In this document: positions 12,000 through 21,826 of the stretch, piece by piece
Numbering within the stretch: position 1 is the stretch's first letter
How the letters are laid out: each line of letters begins with the position of its first letter
Assembly: GCF_029227915.1 (NCBI RefSeq)
Contig: NC_079879.1
Coordinates: 23,326,501-23,390,500 of the forward strand
Length of the DNA stretch: 64,000 bases
Source of the DNA: Hydractinia symbiolongicarpus
Taxonomy: Eukaryota; Cnidaria; Hydrozoa; Anthoathecata; Hydractiniidae
Reading direction: 5' to 3'
Program-made: the position numbers and the translations under genes
Notes under the pieces: model-generated
Database searches by the model: none
Seen by the model: the letters and a program-made list of their open reading frames with translations, nothing else
Told to the model about the DNA's origin: nothing

Positions 12000-12739
12000 G
12001 GCTGAATCATGCTTGTAATTAGAATAGGAACTTTTTTAGAAGTACGAAGGAAATACCATCATTGATATAAACTGTGTTTTTTTATAAGCGTAACTTTCTT
12101 TATATAAGAGCAACTTTCTTCCCCCATTACCCACTCTATTATAACAGGGAAACTTGATATACACCGTTATAAAACACAACATCACAATACCTTTAATGAA
12201 AAGGTACTGGGAACTAACTTGTTCCGTCATTTTATGAAGAAGTGTAACGAACAAAGGTACCGTTAATTCTGAAACACAAAATACAACAACGTCTCAAAAA
12301 GAGGAGAAATCCATATCACCATAGCAACTCATTGTACTCATGATATGAAAAAAATATTTACAATTCGTCGAATCGAACGACATTCAATAACGGTCTGTTA
12401 CCACGGCCATCCAACAACATAGAGACACGTAATTATGTGCCCAATATCAACTTCTAAACGACACTTGACACCTAAACTGTTTTTCAAACCAACTAAAATT
12501 CTTGTTACCATAGCAACAATATGCACCTACATTGTGCCTCAAAATATCAAGCAAAAATATAGTGTAGAACAGCCTGTTGACACAAATCTTCAACAAAACA
12601 TAACGCACAAAACGTACTAAAATCCTAAATTGTGTTTTACTTATAAAAGAGACCTGAGTACAAAGTTGCAACCGGTCTCTTAAATTGATTATAACCCATA
12701 TCGCTATGGCAACAACTAATACTCACATTGCGCTTTTTT
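12000..12739. other. Non-coding stretch after Penelope-like RT
   Basis: No GIY-YIG endonuclease remnant or other gene is visible. Phrases of the type accatagcaac / cgctatggcaac occur about 12318, 12509 and 12703 at roughly 190-base spacing, suggesting a decayed tandem repeat with period near 190. Confidence 0.35.
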
Positions 12740-12970
12740 GAAAAACACGAACAACAGTCGACAGTCGACGTTGTTTGGCTTGTTTTCTTCTGTCTCGATA
12801 GCCCAAATAATTTTTATGGTCAGTTTTTCATAGCTATTCTGGTTAGTGCTGCGAAAAGAGGCAGAAATGCAAAATCCTGCCTGATGTTTCTTCAACTATT
12901 TTTTTGCTTTTAACTAACGTTTTACCTTTTAATAACACGTTTAAATGGTCTTGCTAGCCCTCTTTGTGGT
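12740..12970. repeat. Dispersed repeat, diverged copy (matches about 46120-46330)
   Basis: Shared text includes tgcctga...ttcaacta, ttaactaacgttttacct and taataacac...aaatgg in the same order as at 46233-46300. Identity is moderate, judged by eye. There is no coding potential. The second copy sits inside the GPCR intron. Confidence 0.5.
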
Positions 12971-13387
12971 ATATTGACATGGGTAAGATGTTGGAATCGT
13001 AAAAAACTTAAATTACTGACTTTTACAGAGAGACAAGAGAAGACATATTGTTGATGTTGGTTTTACCAGCTGGCTGCAGCAAGCTAATGTACAATATATT
13101 TTGTGTTGTGAGGAATAAAGTAATGGTTAAAAGGAAACACTATTCTATCATTATCAGTGCACTTTGGCAAAAAGAAATAATTACAGCTAGAAAGACTTGA
13201 AAGCAATTTTTCTACAGTAAGCTAGCTATGGATCTGCAAGTTTGACATGGATTAACGTGGTAGAGAGTTTAATATAGAATTTATATACAAACAAGAAGCC
13301 CTGTGGCTTGAAGATTTCCCGCCTTAAGCAAACATGTGGGAAAGCAATTATTAGCGTTGCAATCGAGGACAGTATTAATTTAAAAGT
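12971..13387. other. Non-coding AT-rich spacer
   Basis: No ORF, hairpin or terminal repeat worth naming was seen. Confidence 0.3.
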
Positions 13388-13849
13388 TTAAAATGCCAAA
13401 AAAAATAAAGGAGGTAAGAAACACGAAGAAAAAAGTTGTTTGAAGTCGTCTGTAAAGATTTTATGTTCCATAGGTTGTTTTTTCAAATTAGAGAGAGAGA
13501 GTTTAAGCCTGATTGCATCGTGATCACTGAAATAGACAGTTTTAACGAAGGTCCCGACATTAAAAGTATTTAAAACATTCTCCCAGAAATAGACATGGTC
13601 AATAAGTGAACCTGATATATGAGTTGGCGAGGTTATGACTTGTTTATATCCAGTAAGAAAATCAAGGAAATAGTTTTCATCGCTAAATGCATTCACAATA
13701 AAAATCTCCGAGTATAATATCAACGGTTTCATTTCCCAAAAAATGTTGAAGAAGGTATAATGACTCATCTCTATTGAGGGAATTATTACGATATCAAACA
13801 ATTCTATAGTCTCATTATGACCAACTAATAGACTAGAAAATTTGTCCAC
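13388..13849 (-). pseudogene. Endonuclease/exonuclease/phosphatase (EEP) domain fragment
   Basis: The 153-codon frame carries the second half of an EEP-fold nuclease: an aspartate/asparagine-rich loop (NAFSDENYF), then GYKQVITSPTHISGSLIDHVY, the ID-H turn, and near the end VYFSDHDAIRL, whose SDH is the conserved catalytic His motif. The N-terminal half with the Glu motif is missing or out of frame. Such domains belong to apurinic-type endonucleases of non-LTR retrotransposons (CR1/L2 type) and to some Helentron proteins. No reverse transcriptase was found next to it, so the parent element cannot be named. It ends 150 bases before the Polinton remnant. Confidence 0.65.
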
Positions 13850-13904
13850 ATTGTTGTTTAGAATTAAAGTAAATTAATTTTTATTATTCCCTTAAGCACC
13901 AACC

Positions 13905-13975
13905 TCATCCCCAGGGCATCTTGTATCTTTTCTGACCCTGGGACGGCGATACATACATGGCCCTGGCGGAGGCAG
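13905..13975. repeat. MITE fragment related to 57487-57585
   Basis: The start, cctcatccccagggc, matches the ends of the palindromic element at 57487 (ctcgtccccag). An inner ccctggg / ggccctgg pair suggests a decayed foldback. It lies at the left edge of the Polinton remnant. Confidence 0.4.
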
Positions 13976-14079
13976 GTCCGATATGAAACCTGATTGGCGC
14001 GGATATTTCACATAATTATTGCGTCATACAAAACATTTTGGCAAGGTGGCGAGTCTGTGACTTACAGGAGGAAGCCAAA

Positions 14080-15020
14080 TCTACTACACTCCGGAGCATC
14101 TTTGGACTGGTCGGAAGGCGATCAAATTGCTCGCTGCAGAGGCTGGTCCATCCAAGAAGAAAGTTACTTACTGGCTAACTCGCCAACTGCTCTGACTCAG
14201 GCATATTCGAGGGCCCAAGCGTATCAATTACCCTCATTTCACAATTACAAAGCAGAATGAAATGCACCAATTTGACTTGCTCTACATGCCCCACGACAAG
14301 GTCTATGGCAACACCTATAAATACATCCTAACAGGCATTGACGTGGCCTCACGATACAAGGTGACGAGACCTTTGAGAAGCAAAAAGGCTAGTGAAGTTG
14401 CCGACATGATCAAATACATCTTTAAAGCAGGACCCCTTAGGTATCCAAAGATTTTTCAGTGCGACAACGGCTCAGAGTTCAAGTCAGACGTGACAAAGCT
14501 GTTGGAAAGCAAAGGAGTTGAGATCAAGTGTGCAACTACCAAGTATCACCACACTTTCACGGCGTTCGTCGAATCCTACAACAAGGTACTGGCACAAAGG
14601 CTCTTCAAACCCCAGGATGCACAAGAGTTGTTCAGTGACGAGACTAGTACCACCTGGGTGAAGCACTTGTACACTATAGTCCAAAGTTTGAAGAATACAA
14701 AGACCGCGATGATTGGTATGAGACCCAGCAAGGCCATCAAACTCGACGAAGTACCACTGGCAAAAAAAAGCAAGGAATATCCTGAGGAAAAGACTTTACC
14801 CAACGACGGCCTCTACCTTTACTTGTTACAGCCTGGAGAGGAACATGGAGATCAAAAAAGACGTGCGACAGACGCCTGGTGGAGCAAGAAAACTACCGGT
14901 CACGTATCGTGACCGGTAGTAGGTTGTTGGACTATCTCGATGGAGAGCCCGAGCGAAGTTTTGTGGCAGAGGAACTCATGCTAATACCAGAGGATGCTGA
15001 GGTACCTCCGGAACATGTCA
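14080..15020 (+). pseudogene. Polinton integrase (rve, DDE)
   Basis: Inserts the element into host DNA. The core frame 14262-14912 (216 codons) has the three catalytic residues in order: Asp in FDLLYMP (codon 14274), Asp in QCDNGSEF (14463) and Glu in FVESYN (14571). That gives 35 residues between the last two, as in DD35E retroviral-type integrases. The N-terminal part (YYTPEHLWTGRKAIKLLAAE) is readable from about 14080 but in a frame closed by a stop near 14186. After WWSKK the frame hits a 29-bp perfect palindrome (14892-14920) and stops; related text (RSFVAEELMLIPEDAEVPPE) goes on in another frame to about 15020. Catalytic core intact, gene broken at both sides. Confidence 0.85.
14892..14920. 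repeat. Perfect inverted repeat inside integrase 3' part
   Basis: Arms actaccggtcacg (14892-14904) and cgtgaccggtagt (14908-14920) with loop tat. It falls exactly where the integrase frame is lost, so it looks like a small templated inverted insertion. Confidence 0.9.
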
Positions 15021-15292
15021 AAGGTGAACCCGTAGCTCACCTTAATACTTACCAACAAATTAATAGGATGATCAAGGCGTGTATAATCATAAGGATTGAG
15101 GGTATAGAAAGGATAGCCATAGACTATACCTTTGATGACAAAGTGCTCATTCTCCAACTCAATATCAACTAAGCGTCTATCTGATATAGGAAACTTAAGG
15201 ATGTCGCTAATTTTTGTCAAGTCTGCCAGATCTGAGAGCTTTAACTCAGGGTCCTTGATAATCTCGTAGCATAGCGCGCCCCATTTGTTCAC
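14981..15292 (-). CDS. Polinton small protein, unknown
   Basis: An open frame of 103 codons (MNKWGALCYEIIKDPELKLSDL...) with no motif I recognise. It is mixed alpha/beta in look and has no membrane segment. It lies on the ATPase/polymerase strand and overlaps the tail of the integrase remnant tail-to-tail by about 40 bases. Kept because Polintons carry several lineage-specific small proteins and the composition matches the element. Confidence 0.45.
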   Translation of the reverse strand: MNKWGALCYEIIKDPELKLSDLADLTKISDILKFPISDRRLVDIELENEHFVIKGIVYGYPFYTLNPYDYTRLDHPINLLVSIKVSYGFTFDMFRRYLSILWY

Positions 15293-15403
15293 TTCAGAGG
15301 AAAAAATATTTAACTACCTTTTAACATACAGCTGAATTGGTCAAGCAGCGTCTATCAGGCGTGTTTTTGTGGCTTTATGTAACCACAAAGACATGTGACT
15401 TAG

Positions 15404-15835
15404 TCAAATTGCGCTGGAACACCCAGATCGAAACAAGTCGTCTCGACCCAAATCGATCAGTTTGAAGTTACATATGTATCGCTCCACGTGTCCTTCTTTG
15501 ATAAATCTGTTAAAGGCATGTGTACCGATGGCGTTGTCGATAACGACAATCTCTTCGGACTTTGGAAATTTCTCTTTAAACCAACCCCTCATCCTAGGGA
15601 TATCGCGTCTTTGAATACGCGCTTCATAGTATGGGAAATCGTGGTACTTATCATCGTTGTCGGGTGTCGTATGCTTGCGAGAAATCATAATAACAATTTC
15701 TCCGCATTGTTCTGATGTAACGTATTGATCCAGCCATTCAAGCTCACTTTCTTGCAGCGCGATGGTCGCCTCCTTTTGTTTGATTAGCTTGCGTTGCTCC
15801 TCAAGTTTCCTCTGTAATTTTGCCAGACAAGACAT
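15404..15835 (-). CDS. Polinton coiled-coil protein, unknown
   Basis: 143 codons, intact. Residues 1-40 (KLQRKLEEQRKLIKQKEAT) form an evident heptad coiled coil; the rest is a compact globular part (RRDIPRMRGWFKEKFPKSEE, then IGTHAFNRFIKEGHVERY). It lies just downstream of the ATPase on the same strand, about 130 bases apart. I do not recognise the family; it may be a structural or replication accessory protein of the element. A one-gene intact island in a decayed element is mildly notable. Confidence 0.55.
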   Translation of the reverse strand: MSCLAKLQRKLEEQRKLIKQKEATIALQESELEWLDQYVTSEQCGEIVIMISRKHTTPDNDDKYHDFPYYEARIQRRDIPRMRGWFKEKFPKSEEIVVIDNAIGTHAFNRFIKEGHVERYICNFKLIDLGRDDLFRSGCSSAI

Positions 15836-15959
15836 TTTATCTTACAGTTTTGGATCTAAGATCGTGTATGCAGGGACTGTGCTCACTATAAAAGTTTCCA
15901 GGCCTTAGGGTACTCACATACAACTATGCATGTCTGGACTTTTTGAGCTGAGTCTTGAT

Positions 15960-16440
15960 AGTCTCCCAATCATCTATCTGGTTCGTTTTCTCATCGATCA
16001 TTCTCATATCCGAACGCTCCGAATGAACAACTGCTTCTTTTGACGTCTGAGGTTTTTTGGTAGAGCGGTGTATGACTGAGTCAGTAACTACACCGAATGT
16101 TTTCGGTGTCTCCCCGAAATTGCGAGCTCCAAGAGAGGCTGACGCTTCCTATTCAGGCTCTCGTTCGCTATAAGATAGTCAACAATGAACAAGCTCTCTT
16201 CACCCGCTAGTTGCTTCGTGAATTGCTCGATCCAATCAAACAACTGGTCTTTGGGATCTATAAGGAACACGTAGTCATCTTCCCACAGCAAGGATCTCTC
16301 CAAGTAAGTCTTGTTCCAGCGGATGGTGGGACACAGGATCACGATGTTGTGGAAATAATGCTTGTACTCGTTGTCCAGTGGGTCGAGTACACGCTCAGTC
16401 TTGCCATAAGCCCTTTGTATCTGTCTATAAACTTTGCATG
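15960..16440 (-). pseudogene. Polinton FtsK/HerA-type packaging ATPase, disabled
   Basis: The ATP motor expected to load element DNA into capsids. Readable parts, N to C: a damaged Walker A region (GKT remains near 16400), strand VILCPTIRWNKTY (about 16340-16302), the Walker B neighbourhood ESLFIVDYLIANE (about 16200; the second acidic residue of the usual DD is Tyr), then ELAISGRHRKHSV. TAG at 16088-16090 replaces an expected Trp, and the text continues in the same frame (LLTQSYTALPKNLRRQKKQL) to about 16000 before another stop. The start is lost. Upstream of it on the same strand are the small-protein genes. Confidence 0.75.
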
Positions 16441-16443
16441 CGC

Positions 16444-16695
16444 TTACTTAGGCTTAGGTACTATGGAGGCAGGAATACCGCCTTTTGCTACCGCCATCTC
16501 ACGGCTTCCCCGTCCTGCTGTGAAGTATACCACCATTTTCATCACGTCGTTTGTGTCCAGCTTGGTAGAGGGGCTGGAGATCCCGAGGTACCTGTTATCA
16601 ACCATAGCGTAAGCAAATGTAAAGCCCAGGTCCACGACACTTTCATATACTATGTCTATAATCTCCTTTTGTTGAGGGGTAATGTTTGAACTCAT
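16444..16695 (-). CDS. Polinton small protein, unknown
   Basis: 83 codons from an ATG with the upstream context ataaATGAG. It is mildly hydrophobic in the middle (VVDLGFTFAYAMV, MKMVVYFTAG) and has a C-terminal Pro/Lys tail. No family recognised. It sits between the membrane protein and the ATPase with spacing of about a dozen bases, as in compact virus-like gene blocks. Confidence 0.45.
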   Translation of the reverse strand: MSSNITPQQKEIIDIVYESVVDLGFTFAYAMVDNRYLGISSPSTKLDTNDVMKMVVYFTAGRGSREMAVAKGGIPASIVPKPK

Positions 16696-16707
16696 TTATA
16701 ATATAGT

Positions 16708-17111
16708 TTATCTCATCTTGGGAAAGTCGATATCGGGCTGGGCTGTGGTTTTTTGCTGAGGTGCACGTGCCCCTCCGGAGCAGCCAGGCGATGGCTTTGG
16801 TGTTTCGGCGGGCTGCAGAGACGCTACGGGCTGCTTACGCATAATGTAGTAGACTCCATCAACAGCCACGCAGGCAAGTATGACAACGATGCCTCCACCA
16901 AGGTATGCACTGTTAGGAACCTGTGAAATACCTTTGTTCAGGTTACTGACAGGTTCCTGACCCTCTTCTGAAGTACTTTTGCCCACGTTCTTTGGCAGGT
17001 CGGCCTTTTTTTATTCTTGTTATATTCGGCAAGTCTCTTGCCACAAGCAACGCGACCTGGATGCTTTACTGGCTTTGTTATGACTTGAGTAGTAGTAGAT
17101 TCCTCGCTCAT
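16708..17111 (-). pseudogene. Polinton single-span membrane protein, frameshifted
   Basis: Begins MSEESTTTQVITKPVKHPG at 17111. A frame change occurs in the A-run near 17010 (NKNKK), after which the 92-codon frame 16986-16708 follows: basic/acidic segment, one membrane segment (YLGGGIVVILACVAVDGVYYI, 20 or so residues), then a Pro/Gln-rich tail. Layout N-out or N-in cannot be told. Polintons often carry a small membrane protein of unknown role in such a position. Confidence 0.5.
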
Positions 17112-17156
17112 TTGTTATAAGCCGTAAAACTTGTAACAAATCACTCTAGGTAGCCT

Positions 17157-17446
17157 TCAAACCTTCTCTACCAGAGTACCTGATGCGTTCTTATACGAAG
17201 CCCTCACTAATTTATGTATTTGTGGTGGAAATTGATCAGCCGCTGGTGTCAAAATCACTAGACCGCGTGCGTAACAGTCTCCGTACGGACCGCACCAGTC
17301 CGTATACCGCGCTCGTACTCTGCGTTTGCACAGGACCTCATTGTTTGCTCTATCAACTATTTCAAGATTGTCCATGCGTATCTTTAATAGACTGTTTTCC
17401 ATTCTTTTCTTGCTTCTCATTATCTTGTTCTTTAACTACCTTGGAC
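17157..17446 (-). pseudogene. Polinton small protein, unknown
   Basis: Two overlapping frames give an N-terminal charged stretch from ATG 17446 (MSKVVKEQDNEKQEKNGKQ), then after a one-base shift DNLEIVDRANNEVLCKRRVRAR, ARGLVILTPAADQFPP and KLVRASYKNASG. Family not recognised; it could be the end of a capsid-related protein but there is no positive evidence. Confidence 0.35.
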
Positions 17447-17517
17447 ATGGAGAATTGGCAGTGGTTTACAGTATGCGCAGCGATTAGGCGTGAGAAACTT
17501 ACCAAAAGCTGAATAGA

Positions 17518-17960
17518 CTAATATACCCAGATCAGCCATCGACTAATTGGATCCCCTTCCAGGTCTTGACGTAGAGCCTCGTGACTATCGAGGGGCACCA
17601 CGTTGCTGACAGCTTTGGTATACATGGTGATGGCATGGGTTGACAGTGCTTTGGCAGTTTTCTCTCCCTTCTCCTGGCGCTCACGTTGGATGAACTCTGC
17701 ATGTATTTTGTCGATCACCTCGGGCGAGGCCTTGTCAAGGAAGGCAGAAGGTGCTGTTTGCCTTTACGAGCATCCTTCAAGGCTTTGCGTTTCTCAATAG
17801 GTTTTTGACGTTGCTAAAGGGCTTCTGCCGGGGTATCAACTTCATCGAATATCTCTGCGAGATTAGACATATTTATTAATAGCCTCCTGTACCTCAGATA
17901 ATCAACCACGATCAAAGCATACGGTAGGAGTATAGCGATTAGTAACAAGGCTTCCAGCAT
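17518..17960 (-). pseudogene. Polinton membrane-anchored small protein, disabled
   Basis: From ATG 17960: MLEALLLIAILLPYALIVV is one membrane helix, followed in frame by a second possible start (MSNLAEIFDEVD) at about 17870. A stop at AEAL*QRQ (about 17817) and a frameshift near 17735 separate this from the downstream 66-codon frame (VIDKIHAEFIQRERQEKGEK). The two Met starts could mean two genes fused by reading-through. Charged, helical; function unknown. Confidence 0.4.
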
Positions 17961-18048
17961 TTACTTTCCCTCCCTAGCCGCTAAGCGATAATGACCTCTG
18001 ACGAGCGTTGTGATCTGGTCCGCTTGCACGATCCGTTTGTTGTCTACC

Positions 18049-21000
18049 CTATTGATTTGATGCCCTTTTCTGGATGCAGACCCAGGTTTTGTATACATCG
18101 ACATCATCCTCTAGGCAGCGCCGGTAATCTTCAAAGGTGATGGATTTTTTGGTTACACACTTCTTTGCACCTTTAGCTTTGCGATCGCCGCCCTCTTTCG
18201 TGAGACTCTTGTAAGCATAGAGTTTTGCTCTCAATGTGATAAACTCTGTCATGATTTTACCATTTAGCTCATCCTTCATGAGACCTACGACCTTTTTGTT
18301 TTTGCCAATGGGGAGAGGTCTGCCATCATCTTTGCCGTAGGCACTTCTGTTCTTATGTGGTAGACGAAAGAGTCTATGTCCCTATAGCAGACCCGCAGGT
18401 TGCTACCATACTTAGGCTGCATATAGTCGTAGTGGAAATCTTACATCGCGATTTTCGACATGTCTATAATAGCTTGACCAGTATACACCGGTTTGTTCAT
18501 CTTGACCTCTGCTTTACCCATTTCCACACCCATGAGGTGGCTGCTGAAGTAGTTTTCACCCTTGAAGTTTGGCTTCATGACAAATTTCGTATACTTGTCC
18601 TCGTTGGTAACCAGCTGGATGTTGTGATGGTTCCTCAGGTTCTCCATAGTCTTGCCGAACACCAAGAGGTTCATAAGCTTGTAGAAGTCCTTTTCGAACT
18701 CGTTTTTGGCGGCAGTTCTCAGACTCCTGTTGTGATCGATATAACCCTTCAACCAGGGCTTCTGGTTAAACTGGATGACCCGGTGCACCTTCTTAAGCTC
18801 GAGCCCGTGTTTTAGAGCTTGAAGAAGGGCTCTGATATGTACCACGTACCTCTGCTTGTGTCCGAGATTTGGTATCAATTTCTCGACCTTGTGAACCACC
18901 ATACGCTCCGGCAGGAAAGGTAGCTCATTGTGCTTGTCATGTAGGCTCTTTGGATAATCAATGTCAGCTTCCAAGATTTAGCCATGCTTGTTGTCAGCGA
19001 CGAGTTTGCTGATGCGCTTATCGGTAAAGGTCTCAACGTTCGATAACCATTTGAATCCATGCGTGGGCAGATCTTGACGCATAGCCCAGCCGTAGAGATT
19101 GTTGGCGTGAAGGTACTGCAAGTATGACGACTCAGTCTCCGGATCTTTGTCGATGAATTTGGTCATGGATGGCACGTTTGCCTTTACCTTCTCCATGTCT
19201 AGCTGCTTCGTGGTATTCGAGTCGCAATTTTTACACCAAAAGCTTGCCACATATTCGGCGTTGATGCTGTGAAATTCCAGACATGTATCTGTACACTGCT
19301 GACATTTCATACCTGCAGCGTTTGTACCGATGAGGTTGCTTGCCTATTTCTCCAGGCTTGATGCCATAAAGCGACAGCTGTCGATGAACCTGATCTCTAC
19401 GGTCTTGTACGTATCACCGTGCCCCATGCCTGCAATAGGCACCCTGATTTTAACGTTGAAGGAGATGTACTTTTTGGTGTTTTCATCGATGCAACCAATA
19501 TCCTGGGTGTCATACTTCTCTCCGAGTTCTCGGATGAATAGGTGGGCGCCATACCCTGAAAGATTGTGGAAGATAATGGGTACATGGCTGGGGATCATGT
19601 ATTTAAGGTTGCAGAGATTGTGTGCAGCACCTCTATATAACCCCGTGTAGTGACAGTGGTCCCTGACTTTGCGGTTCTTCAGGTCATTGTCAAAGAGCTT
19701 CATGCAAATGTGACAAGTCGTGGCGGAGTCGTATTCTCTCTTTAGTACCTCCGTTAATGGTAACATGTCCTGCTGAGGGTAGGTGCTGCAGAGACGCTTT
19801 ACCTCATCCTCCAGATGTTAAACGAACTTCTTCACGCAGTCTTCACCCCTGTAGACTGTCAGTGGATCCAGTACGGGTCCGTATGCGAAGGTACTATATG
19901 TGCACCATCCACATGCACGTACATGCTTGTTCAGCTTTTTCGTCTTGGTCTCCCTCGCATTCTCTTTCGTTGGGATCAACAGGCTCTCGAAGTCTGCATA
20001 GATGGCGAATGGTACTTTGAATTGCTGCTTACCATCCTTGTAGTATAGCCACCTTTTCTTTTCGGTTGGCATCGTGATCTTGACCGCTTCGTTGTCCCTG
20101 CAGTAGATATGGTGCTTGTCTCTTGATTCGATTGTTAGAAAGGCTTGTAAGCAGTTCAGGCAGAAGTGCATTTTTGCCGTATTCTTCGATGTCTCGCTAC
20201 CCAGGAGTCGTGAAAGATTTTTAACGGCCATATAGTGAGTATTTTTGTCGTCCGTGAGGAGTAGTCGATTAATCTGTTTCTCGCGTTCGTGGTGTGTAGA
20301 TGCTCCACTTGAAGCACTCCTCGTCCTTGTTCCCGGGGTTAATGATGGCCTTTTTGGTGGCTAACCACTTGGGTGCTTTGATATATGATGAACCCCTCGT
20401 CAGCTTGAGTTTGTGGAAGTCCAAGTCGAAGTGTAGTATTCGACTGAACATAAAGCCGCTCTTGGGCAGCGCTGGGTTCTCCACATGCGTTCTGACTTGA
20501 GCAAACATCGTATCCAGCACCTCGTCCACGACTGTACCCTGGAATACTGGTGTCATGTTGCTATGGAAGACTTTATCAACTTCGATAAACTCGGTAGTGC
20601 CCTTCACTGGCTTCTTCCATATAATCCAGAGGGAACACTGCACCTTAGCAGACCCCATCTTCTCTACCTGCTTCTCAACTAAGGTTTTCATGTGTGATCG
20701 CACCATCCCCAAGTATCCATCGATATCCAATGGTGGGCATGCTTATGTTCGTGAAGCGTGAAGTCTTGGTTCGGTTGCTGCTCGTCTTTAGCATGATCCT
20801 CCCTCGCCTCTTCTTCAACTTCCCCCATCAGGGTCTTCCTTGCCCCATTATAAGGAGCAAGGATGCGATTTTTTGTCGATGCATATATACTTGGCACCGG
20901 CTTTCTAATGCTTACTCTTTACCACTGGACGGGTCTTTGTCATCTCTTGACGTTCGAATACATTCATAGCTTCGGGTGTGGGGAGTCAAGGCACAATCTT

Positions 21001-21213
21001 ACTCTTAATAGGACGGGTTTTTGCCATTTCTTGACGCTCGAATATATCCAAGGCATCTTGCGTAAATGCTTGTGGGCTTGATTCCGTGGCAGGAACAGGC
21101 TGTGGAGCTGCCTCCAATAAAGCAACGAGGTCGGCTTTGCGTAGCGTGGAATAGCCCGTAAATCCACAGGTTTTCGCGATAGAGTGTAACTGTTTCACGG
21201 TGTACTAATTCAT
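18049..21213 (-). pseudogene. Polinton protein-primed DNA polymerase B, in about seven pieces
   Basis: Replicates the element. Reading N to C on the minus strand: ATG at 21213 followed by a stop at codon 3, then a SAP-like module (LHSIAKTCGFTGYSTLRKADL, about 21195-21130); linker; 20730-20269 N-terminal domain; 20231-19818 with a CxxC/HxxxC finger and exonuclease motif FAIYADFESLL; 19766-19344 with the HNH-like cluster CHICMKLF...CHYTG..RG..HNLCN and HNLSGYGAHLFI, where the exonuclease II Asp (usual YDAH) is Gly; 19310-18978 with YLHANNLYGWAM, where the polymerase motif A Asp is His (codon 19107-19109); 18974-18441 with motif B KLMNLLVFGKTMEN. A TAA at 18441 precedes motif C (CYRDIDSF, both Asp kept, 18372-18380). 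The C-terminal piece is 18279-18049. Dead enzyme. Confidence 0.85.
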
Positions 21214-21250
21214 CTTTATTATATGGATTCTCTGATTTCAATCAGTAACA

Positions 21251-21794
21251 TTTGTAACGCAGTCGTAGTTTGAATAGAGACTTACCCCTACTCAATTGCG
21301 CATTCTCGAAATTCTGTTGATGTCAGCAATATTCACACTAGTCGCTATTGCGCATGCTCGTGAATGTTGGTATTCCCGGAATTGTCGGATTCGGGAAATT
21401 CAAGATTTCGGGAATTTCTTTTTTCGTCCGTCGACTGCTCTAGAACATACATTTTGCTATCTCTTGGTGAACAATCTGGAGCATAATCAATGTTGCGAAC
21501 TCCGTCCCTCAAAAGAAACGAATCGTACCTTAACCCCTAGGGCTTGGTTTAGTTGAACAAAATCCACCTCGTTAAAAACATAACTAGAAATGAAAATTTA
21601 AAGGAGTATCTAGCATAGCAAATTAAATAATATTAAATACCAGTCTATAACAATATTTACAATATTTTTCTTTCCCAATTTAACGAATACTAGGATAGGT
21701 ACGGAAAAGCTAGGACGCAGGGCCAGGTCGGGCTTTAAAAGTCGTGACGTTACGGCAATCGGTTTAAAAATCGGTCGAAGAAGATTTCGGATGT
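21251..21794. other. Spacer between Polinton and Helitron
   Basis: No gene. The phrase ttgtaacgcagtcgtagtttga at 21250 resembles ttgtaacgcggttgaggtttga at 24556; the two lie on opposite sides of the Helitron remnant. Confidence 0.35.
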
Positions 21795-21826
21795 AATCCA
21801 AAATCTTAATGACAGTCAAACAGAAG

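Larger units (their letters stand above)
13985..21250. mobile_element. Polinton/Maverick remnant, about 7.3 kb, internally deleted
   Basis: Integrase of retroviral type on + at the left, then on - a packaging-type ATPase, a set of small proteins and a protein-primed type B DNA polymerase at the right. That pair of integrase and polymerase defines Polintons. The family is normally 15-20 kb and also encodes major and minor capsid proteins and an Ulp1-like maturation protease; I could find none of these. No long terminal inverted repeat could be matched between about 13.9 and 21.3 kb, so boundaries are approximate. Nearly every gene has stops or frameshifts, so this is a dead copy. Local base composition is richer in GC than the surrounding DNA. 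Confidence 0.85.

Noticed and set aside
16211-16612. 133-codon plus-strand ORF
   Set aside because: Antisense to the Polinton ATPase and its neighbour; no domain.
18357-18815. 152-codon plus-strand ORF
   Set aside because: Antisense shadow of the Polinton polymerase, whose motifs are on the minus strand.
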